Of a stretch of 18,681 bases of DNA, positions 16,039 to 18,681 are shown piece by piece. The stretch comes from an uncultured Devosia sp. GTDB lineage: Bacteria; Pseudomonadota; Alphaproteobacteria; Rhizobiales; Devosiaceae. The position numbers and the translations under genes are program-made. Position 1 is the stretch's first letter, and each line of letters opens with the position of its first letter. The stretch is taken from positions 1-18,681 of the forward strand of contig CAKTFF010000010.1 in assembly GCA_934553185.1 (NCBI GenBank). The letters run 5' to 3'. The notes under the pieces were generated by a model. The model worked only from the letters and a program-made list of their open reading frames with translations. It was not told the DNA's origin and searched no databases.

Positions 16039-17195
16039 TGCCGCTGCCGGCTGAGGCGGAGCGTCTGAAGCTCTTCGTTCTTGCCGGCGAGCCGTCTGGG
16101 GACCGCATCGCGGCTGACCTTGTCGGTCGTTTGAAGCAGCGTGTGCCGCTGGCGCTGAGCGGCGTTGGCGGTGCGGAACTGGGATCGCATGGGCTCCGCT
16201 CGCTTTTTCCCATGAGCGACCTATCGGTCATGGGCATCAGCGATGTGCTCTTGCGCCTGCCGCTGTTGTTGTGGCGGGTGGAGCAAACGGCACGGGCCAT
16301 CAGCCGCGCTGCGCCCGACATTGCGGTGCTGGTGGACGCACAGGACTTTTCGCGCCTTGTGGCCAAGCGGTTGCGCGCAAGCGGCTATCGAGGCAAGCTG
16401 ATCCTTTATGTTGCCCCTTCTGTCTGGGCACGGGCGCCGGAACGCGCGGCAAAGCTTAAGCCGCTCTTCAATGAAGTGATGTCCGTTCTCCCCTTTGAGC
16501 CACCTGTCATGGAGCGACTGGACGGGCCGCCCACCATCTATGTCGGCCATCCGGCCCTTGGCGAGCGGCTGCAGCGAAACACGGTAGAGCGTGGGCCGTT
16601 GATTTTGCTTCCAGGCAGCCGCGAAGGCGAATTGCGCCGCCATCTGCCGATATTTCGCAAGGTGGCGGAAGCTGTCGTGGACCACGCGGCCGTCTGCGAG
16701 ATCGTTGTTCCCACCTTGCCGTCGCTGCACTCACGGCTCGAAGACGGAACCAGAAGCTGGAGCGTTCCCGTTCGCATCGTCTCCGATCGCAGCAAGCGCG
16801 CGGCGCTTTATGGCACCGCTGTTGGTGGCCTAGCCGTTTCGGGAACCGTCACGCTTGAACTGGCTTTGGCGCAGGTGCCGATGGTGGTGACCTACGTGAT
16901 GGAAAAGCACCAGGCGCGCGTCTACGAGAGGCTAGGCAGACCAGCGGTTTCATTGCCAAACATTATCTTGGACCGCGACGTTGTCCCTGAACTGGTTCAG
17001 GGCGCACCTGATGTGCCTGCCATCGTTGGAGCGATGCGCGCTCTGCTGGATAACAAAAAAGCCCGCGAAAGCCAAGCATTGGCTTTCAACGAGCTTGGCC
17101 GTTTGATGGAAAACGGTGTGCCGGGTTACCGGCGCGAGGACCCGGCAGACCGGGTCCTCAGCCACTGGCATCAGCGCGAGCCAACACCTTCGTAG
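16038..17195 (+). CDS. lpxB: Lipid-A-disaccharide synthase
   Basis: LpxB is a GT-B-type glycosyltransferase (GT19). It condenses UDP-2,3-diacylglucosamine with lipid X to the lipid A disaccharide at the inner membrane. The 385 residues include [16 protein letters not shown] (13-28), [12 protein letters not shown] (42-53), a hydrophobic membrane-associating stretch (69-80), [15 protein letters not shown] (99-113), APSVWA (126-131), YVGHP (168-172), [17 protein letters not shown] (190-206) and [10 protein letters not shown]. Two usually conserved positions differ: Q102 where DxPDF normally has Pro, and R132 where SVWAW normally has the second Trp. The ATG at 16038 overlaps the lpxA stop by one base. 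The last 25 nt overlap the 3' end of gltA on the other strand. Confidence 0.94.
   Translation: MPLPAEAERLKLFVLAGEPSGDRIAADLVGRLKQRVPLALSGVGGAELGSHGLRSLFPMSDLSVMGISDVLLRLPLLLWRVEQTARAISRAAPDIAVLVDAQDFSRLVAKRLRASGYRGKLILYVAPSVWARAPERAAKLKPLFNEVMSVLPFEPPVMERLDGPPTIYVGHPALGERLQRNTVERGPLILLPGSREGELRRHLPIFRKVAEAVVDHAAVCEIVVPTLPSLHSRLEDGTRSWSVPVRIVSDRSKRAALYGTAVGGLAVSGTVTLELALAQVPMVVTYVMEKHQARVYERLGRPAVSLPNIILDRDVVPELVQGAPDVPAIVGAMRALLDNKKARESQALAFNELGRLMENGVPGYRREDPADRVLSHWHQREPTPS
17136..17159 (-). terminator. Perfect hairpin in the 3' region of gltA, inside the end of lpxB
   Basis: GAGGACCCGG (17136-17145) and CCGGGTCCTC (17150-17159) form a perfect 10-bp stem with a CAGA loop. It lies 11 nt past the gltA stop on the minus strand, where a terminator would be expected, but no T-tract follows. 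A second small stem (GCCGG/CCGGC, 17120-17133) sits just beyond. On the plus strand the sequence encodes lpxB residues about 367-374, so both uses are superimposed. Confidence 0.45.
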
Positions 17196-18460
17196 TCACG
17201 CGCTGGGGCGCCATCATAGAGCTGGCGCGGACGGCCGATCTTCTTCTGCGGATCAGCAATCATTTCCTTCCACTGCGAAATCCAGCCGACGGTGCGGGCG
17301 ACGGCGAACAGCACGGTGAACATCGAGGTCGGGAAGCCGATCGCTTCGAGGATGATGCCCGAATAAAAGTCCACATTGGGGTAGAGCTTGCGCTCGACGA
17401 AATAGGGGTCTTCGAGGGCGATCTTTTCGAGCTCCTGCGCCACCTGCAGCGTCGGATTGTTCTGTACGCCCAGAAGGTCGAGCACCTCGCGTGCCGTCTT
17501 CTGCATAACGGTCGCGCGTGGATCGAAATTCTTGTAGACGCGGTGGCCGAAGCCCATCAGGCGGAAGGGATCGTTCTTGTCCTTGGCGCGGGCGATGAAC
17601 TCGGGGATACGATCGACGGTACCGATCTGCTTGAGCATGTTCAGCGCCGCTTCGTTGGCGCCACCATGCGCCGGACCCCAGAGGCAGGCAACGCCCGCCG
17701 CAATACAGGCGAACGGATTGGCGTCGGACGAGCCGGCCAGACGCACGGTCGAGGTCGAGGCGTTCTGTTCGTGGTCGGCGTGGAGGGTGAAGATCAGATC
17801 CATCGCCTTGGCGATAGTGGGGTTCACCTGGTACTGCTCGGCCGGTACCGAGAAGCACATGTGGAGAAAATTGCTGGCGTAATCGAGATCGTTGCGCGGG
17901 TAAACGAACGGCTGACCCACCGAGTACTTGTAGGCCATGGCCGCTATGGTGGGCATCTTGGCAATCATGCGGATCGAGGCGATCTCACGCTGCTGCGGAT
18001 CGGTGATGTCGGTGGAGTCGTGGTAGAAGGCGGCCATGGCGCCGACGACGCCGGTCATGATGGCCATTGGATGCGCATCGCGACGGAAGCCGCGGTAGAA
18101 ATAGTGCATCTGCTCGTGCACCATGGTGTGACGGGTCACCAACTCGCTGAATTCGGCCAGTTGGGTCTGGTTGGGCAATTCGCCGTAAAGCAGCAGGTAG
18201 CAGACCTCGATATAGCTGCTCTTTTCAGACAACTGCTCAATGGGGTAGCCGCGATAAAGCAACTCGCCCTTGTCGCCGTCGATATAGGTGATGGCGCTGT
18301 CGCAAGCTGCCGTCGAGGTAAAGCCAGGGTCGTAGGTGAACATGCCCGTCTTGGCATAGAGCGATCGGATATCGATCACATCCGGACCCACCGAACCGGA
18401 GAGAACCGGAAATTCGTGGGTCTGGTCCCCGATGACGAGTTTGGCGACTTTGTCGGTCAT
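17171..18460 (-). CDS. gltA: Citrate synthase (type II, TCA cycle)
   Basis: Citrate synthase condenses acetyl-CoA with oxaloacetate to citrate. The 429 residues fit the hexameric Gram-negative type regulated by NADH. The catalytic residues are visible: H265 in WGPAHGG, H306 in [13 protein letters not shown], and D364 in [21 protein letters not shown] (226-240) is also conserved. The N-terminal beta domain found in type II enzymes is present (to about residue 60). The ATG at 18460 has GAGGAG 6 nt upstream on the minus strand. It is convergent with lpxB, overlapping by 25 nt. The upstream neighbour on the same strand is gltX, separated by 146 nt containing a perfect palindrome, so an independent promoter is likely. 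Confidence 0.98.
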   Translation of the reverse strand: MTDKVAKLVIGDQTHEFPVLSGSVGPDVIDIRSLYAKTGMFTYDPGFTSTAACDSAITYIDGDKGELLYRGYPIEQLSEKSSYIEVCYLLLYGELPNQTQLAEFSELVTRHTMVHEQMHYFYRGFRRDAHPMAIMTGVVGAMAAFYHDSTDITDPQQREIASIRMIAKMPTIAAMAYKYSVGQPFVYPRNDLDYASNFLHMCFSVPAEQYQVNPTIAKAMDLIFTLHADHEQNASTSTVRLAGSSDANPFACIAAGVACLWGPAHGGANEAALNMLKQIGTVDRIPEFIARAKDKNDPFRLMGFGHRVYKNFDPRATVMQKTAREVLDLLGVQNNPTLQVAQELEKIALEDPYFVERKLYPNVDFYSGIILEAIGFPTSMFTVLFAVARTVGWISQWKEMIADPQKKIGRPRQLYDGAPARDYEGVGSR

Positions 18461-18575
18461 TGAGCTCTCCTCGAAGGCCCGTGCGACCGCACTAATCCGC
18501 TCGCTTGAGGCCGTGAACTGGGCAGTTATAGCTGCTGAGAAGAGGTACCAGTTTTACCCCCCTGCGTGCAACCGA

Positions 18576-18596
18576 AGGGTAAGCAAGGCTTACCCT
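18576..18596 (-). promoter_or_regulatory. Perfect 9-3-9 palindrome between gltX and gltA
   Basis: AGGGTAAGC (18576-18584), AAG, then GCTTACCCT (18588-18596) is a perfect inverted repeat. It starts 10 nt after the gltX stop and ends 115 nt before the gltA start. No T-tract follows on either strand, so it is either a weak gltX terminator or an operator for gltA. A further TTTTACCCC (18552-18560) nearby resembles an extra half-site. Confidence 0.45.
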
Positions 18597-18606
18597 CCAT
18601 TTGGCA

Positions 18607-18681
18607 CTAGACAGCGCCGGTCTGGTCCGCGAGGCGCGCCATGCTTTCCTCGCGTCCAATCAGCACCATGACTTCGAAAAT
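18607..18681 (-). CDS. gltX: Glutamyl-tRNA synthetase, C-terminal end only
   Basis: The last 24 codons and a TAG stop of a minus-strand gene run off the window edge. The peptide IFEVMVLIGREESMARLADQ matches, by recall, the anticodon-binding C-terminus of GltX. Its usual neighbour in Hyphomicrobiales is gltA, which supports the call. GltX charges tRNA with glutamate. Too little sequence is present to judge which GltX paralogue this is or whether the gene is intact. Confidence 0.72.
   Translation of the reverse strand: MFEVMVLIGREESMARLADQTGAV

Noticed and set aside
17543..18463. Plus-strand open frame of 306 codons across gltA
   Set aside because: It is a shadow of citrate synthase, whose catalytic residues are all present on the other strand.
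18432..18671. Small plus-strand frame covering the gltX-gltA gap
   Set aside because: No ribosome binding site or similarity; it runs through the gltA start, the palindrome and the gltX end on the wrong strand.

Overview
The window is 18.7 kb of GC-rich, gene-dense chromosome from an alphaproteobacterium, most likely of the order Hyphomicrobiales (Rhizobiales), possibly Devosia-like. The order is inferred from three things: an IalB-family secreted protein, an alphaproteobacterial-type UbiH hydroxylase, and the envelope block rpsB-tsf-pyrH-frr-uppS-cdsA-rseP-bamA-lpxD-fabZ-lpxA-lpxB facing gltA and gltX. I see no mobile element, CRISPR array, tRNA, rRNA or recent-transfer signature. No stretch over about 200 bases lacks a gene.

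Layout. 1-1869: 3' part of mfd (+). 2013-2771: secreted IalB-family protein (+), closed by a textbook terminator. 2842-4026: UbiH-family FAD hydroxylase (-), divergent from 4209-5093, a TerC-family membrane protein (+) with its own hairpin terminator. 5285-7064: rpsB-tsf (+), with a structured leader, two hairpins between the genes and a strong terminator after tsf. 7257-11344: pyrH, frr, uppS, cdsA, rseP (+), tightly packed with small gaps or a 4-nt overlap. 11488-13656: bamA (+), ended by a strong intrinsic terminator. 13731-17195: lpxD-fabZ-lpxA-lpxB (+), fully overlapping and translationally coupled. 17171-18460: gltA (-), convergent with lpxB and overlapping it by 25 nt. 18607-18681: the last codons of a gene read as gltX (-).

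How the genes work together. rpsB, tsf and frr serve translation, and pyrH feeds UTP/CTP. UppS makes the undecaprenyl carrier for peptidoglycan and LPS, and CdsA makes CDP-diacylglycerol for phospholipids. RseP is the site-2 protease of envelope stress, and BamA inserts outer-membrane proteins. LpxD, LpxA and LpxB make the lipid A disaccharide, while FabZ supplies the shared acyl-ACP pool. GltA and GltX are central metabolism and tRNA charging.

The genes are ordinary housekeeping genes, and I found no undescribed system. The points worth a second look are absences and RNA structure. No lpxI lies between lpxA and lpxB, and no dxr lies beside uppS/cdsA. A terminator sits between bamA and lpxD with almost no room for a promoter behind it. 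There are structured regions around rpsB-tsf, a perfect palindrome upstream of gltA, and overlapping convergent 3' ends of lpxB and gltA.
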